Origin: Clostridia bacterium
GTDB lineage: Bacteria > Bacillota > Clostridia > DUPQ01
Reading direction: 5' to 3'
NCBI GenBank assembly: GCA_030592355.1
Contig: JAUVJE010000106.1
Span: 1 to 8,340, forward strand
DNA: 8,340 nt
Shown here: in pieces, positions 7,407-8,340 of the stretch
How the letters are laid out: each line of letters begins with the position of its first letter
Numbering within the stretch: position 1 is the first letter of the stretch
Notes under the pieces: generated by a model
The model's input: the letters and a program-made list of their open reading frames with translations, nothing else
Told to the model about the DNA's origin: nothing
Database searches by the model: none
Made by a program: the position numbers and the translations under genes

Positions 7407-7981
7407 TGAAGAATAAGCGTGAATTAATTCTAACGTCAGTTCTGGAACTATTCAGGGAACATGGCATGAATGGGCTTAAAATTTCTGCTATTGCAAGAAA
7501 AGCGGATATCGGAAAAGGAACCATTTATGAGTATTTCCGCAGCAAGGAAGATTTATTTATCGGGGCGTTTGAGTACGGGCTTGAGCAATTCGGTGAAAAT
7601 GCCGCGGTAAAGTTAAAGAACGCATCGACGTTTCAGGATAGTTTCTACAGCCTGGTGGATTGCGTAGCGAATATTGCCGCCAAAACCCCATTTCTGTCCA
7701 TGATGTCAGATTCGAACAATATGCCGTTTTCAAAAAGCACTATGAAAAAGATGAAAGTTATTATGAGAAGCTCATTAGATTCCTTTATGGAAATTATGTC
7801 CGCTATTATCGCTAAGGGCGTAGAAGAAGGTGTAATAAAACCACCGCCCGGTCCTGAATACTTGAGAGCAATGCTGCTCATTATTACAAATATGACTTTT
7901 CAACAAGCACATTTTAAAGAAAAGAACTTTGAAGACCTCAGGGAGTTTTACTACCAGGTTTGTCTGAAACTATTTGCATAA
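7406..7981 (+). CDS. TetR/AcrR-family transcriptional regulator
   Basis: This 191-residue protein has the usual length of the family. The N-terminal DNA-binding domain spans about residues 7-53: SVLELFREHG is helix 1, ISAIARKADI is the first helix of the helix-turn-helix, and GKGTIYEYFRSKEDLF is the recognition helix and the conserved edge that follows it. Residues from about 55 onward are a divergent, mostly helical ligand-binding and dimerisation domain whose inducer cannot be predicted. Its ATG overlaps the stop of the pump gene by one base (TGATG). The upstream GGGCGG is a poor, distant ribosome binding site, so translation is probably coupled to that of the pump. The palindromic operator at 4277-4294 is the likely target. 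The expected role is a repressor of its own operon that is released by a pump substrate. Confidence 0.93.
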   Translation: MKNKRELILTSVLELFREHGMNGLKISAIARKADIGKGTIYEYFRSKEDLFIGAFEYGLEQFGENAAVKLKNASTFQDSFYSLVDCVANIAAKTPFLSMMSDSNNMPFSKSTMKKMKVIMRSSLDSFMEIMSAIIAKGVEEGVIKPPPGPEYLRAMLLIITNMTFQQAHFKEKNFEDLREFYYQVCLKLFA

Positions 7982-7995
7982 TATATACAAATAGT

Positions 7996-8025
7996 AGCCA
8001 CCCGTAAAAACGGGTGGTTAATTTT
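7996..8025 (+). terminator. Intrinsic terminator of the RND-tetR operon
   Basis: CCACCCG (7998-8004) pairs with CGGGTGG (8011-8017) around the loop TAAAAA. The stem extends by a G-U and an A-U pair, and TTAATTTT follows. It begins about 15 nt after the regulator's stop codon. The U-run is interrupted by AA, so some read-through is possible. Confidence 0.85.
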
Positions 8026-8092
8026 CTTAAATATGCCCGAGGCATATTTAAGAATTATTTTATCTTAAATATGCCTCGGGCATATTTAAGAA
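8024..8092. repeat. 29-bp perfect inverted repeat made of two palindromes
   Basis: The left arm (8024-8052) and right arm (8064-8092) are exact reverse complements, 29 bp each, separated by 11 AT-rich bases (8053-8063). Each arm region is also palindromic. The first hairpin is 8024-8054 (14-bp stem, loop CGA) and the second is 8063-8091 (13-bp stem, loop TCG). The 12-mer CTTAAATATGCC therefore occurs four times, twice on each strand. It can fold as one long stem or as two side-by-side hairpins. Neither hairpin is followed by a U-run, so they do not look like ordinary terminators. The left end overlaps the tail of the operon terminator. The function is unknown; a dispersed repeat resembling BIME elements or an RNase III-processed transcript end is possible. 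Confidence 0.85.
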
Positions 8093-8097
8093 TCAAT

Positions 8098-8121
8098 GCG
8101 GGATACCGGTCCCGCTTTCTT
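8098..8121 (+). terminator. Second terminator-like hairpin after the RND-tetR operon
   Basis: GCGGGA (8098-8103) pairs with TCCCGC (8110-8115) around TACCGG, followed by TTTCTT. It is a short GC-rich stem with a T-rich tail on the plus strand. It probably catches read-through past the first terminator and the palindrome pair, since no gene lies between. Confidence 0.6.
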
Positions 8122-8340
8122 ATTGTACTCTATTCCGGCGCCCATGTGTGTATATTAAAATTTGTCCTGTTCCCTGAAGTGTATGTCAATAATATTGTTA
8201 TTTAAGTAAAAACCAGTCATCCCAAGAATGATTAGTTTTCCAAGGAATGATTGGTTTAATGTGATTGAAATAACGTGCTGGTTGTCAGAGTTTGTCTGTT
8301 TTACCAAAAAGCCGGGTGCTGTATGATCTTAATGCCATGA
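8122..8340. other. Non-coding or unrecognised stretch to the right edge
   Basis: No frame on either strand looks like a gene. Every frame is broken by stops and lacks a ribosome binding site, and no tRNA or known RNA fold was recognised. The open frame starting at GTG 8014 runs through the terminator and both palindromes before reaching 8205, so it is not credible as a gene. The one internal structure is the degenerate repeat at 8210-8257. Confidence 0.6.
8210..8257. repeat. Degenerate repeated unit, two direct copies and one inverted
   Basis: CCAAGAATGATTAGTTT (8222-8238) is followed immediately by CCAAGGAATGATTGGTTT (8240-8257), which differs by one inserted base and one substitution. The preceding AAACCAGTCATCC (8210-8222) is an imperfect reverse complement of the second copy, so the block can fold into a hairpin. 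It may be a decayed repeat element or a regulatory site for a gene beyond the window. Confidence 0.45.

Noticed and set aside
4249..8182. The 9-mer CTGAAGTGT shared by the RND promoter dyad (4249-4257) and the right-hand spacer (8174-8182)
   Set aside because: Matches of nine bases are expected by chance in a window of this size, and the second copy lacks the dyad symmetry.
8160..8189. Possible minus-strand promoter with TTGACA at the complement of 8184-8189
   Set aside because: No acceptable -10 box is found at 16-18 bp, and no gene follows on that strand within the spacer.
8014..8205. Open frame of 63 codons on the plus strand starting with GTG
   Set aside because: It starts inside the terminator stem, runs through both palindromes and the second hairpin, has no ribosome binding site and resembles no protein family known to me.
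8301..8339. Possible C-terminus of a minus-strand gene entering from the right (ends HPAFW then stop)
   Set aside because: Only 12 codons are visible and the other minus-strand frames also stop nearby, so nothing separates it from chance.

Overview
The window looks like chromosomal DNA from a low-to-moderate-GC anaerobic Gram-positive bacterium, most likely a member of the Clostridia. The reasons are strong GGAGG-type ribosome binding sites, sigma-A promoters close to consensus, a phosphofructokinase with the residues of the pyrophosphate-dependent type, and an RND pump encoded without a membrane-fusion or outer-membrane partner. The species assignment is inference.

Layout. (1) Positions 1-2677, minus strand: an ABC-2 type exporter operon of one ATPase followed by two related permeases. 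The last permease runs off the left edge. The genes are 3 bp apart and then overlap by 8 bp. A near-consensus promoter (TTTACA, 17 bp, TATAAT) lies about 65 bp upstream of the ATPase start. (2) Positions 2678-2891: a 214-bp divergent intergenic region carrying that promoter and a candidate promoter for the next gene. (3) Positions 2892-4142, plus strand: a PPi-type 6-phosphofructokinase, closed by a clear intrinsic terminator. (4) Positions 4191-4319: a dense control region with a 16-bp perfect palindrome, a 26-bp imperfect dyad, a strong promoter and a TetR-type operator placed on the predicted transcription start. (5) Positions 4320-7981, plus strand: a two-gene operon of a 1028-residue RND efflux pump and a TetR-family regulator, overlapping as TGATG. 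(6) Positions 7982-8340: no convincing gene. A terminator, a 29-bp perfect inverted repeat whose arms are themselves palindromes, a second terminator-like hairpin and a degenerate repeat occupy this stretch.

How the genes work together. The RND-TetR pair reads as a self-regulated efflux module: the repressor encoded downstream would bind the operator over the start site and release it when a pump substrate is present. The ABC operon is a separate export system of the kind used for drug or lipid-active-compound resistance. The phosphofructokinase is a single-gene glycolytic unit between them. I see no evidence of a wholly new system. The parts most worth a second look are the non-coding structures: the palindrome pair at 8024-8092 and the stacked dyads in the RND promoter.
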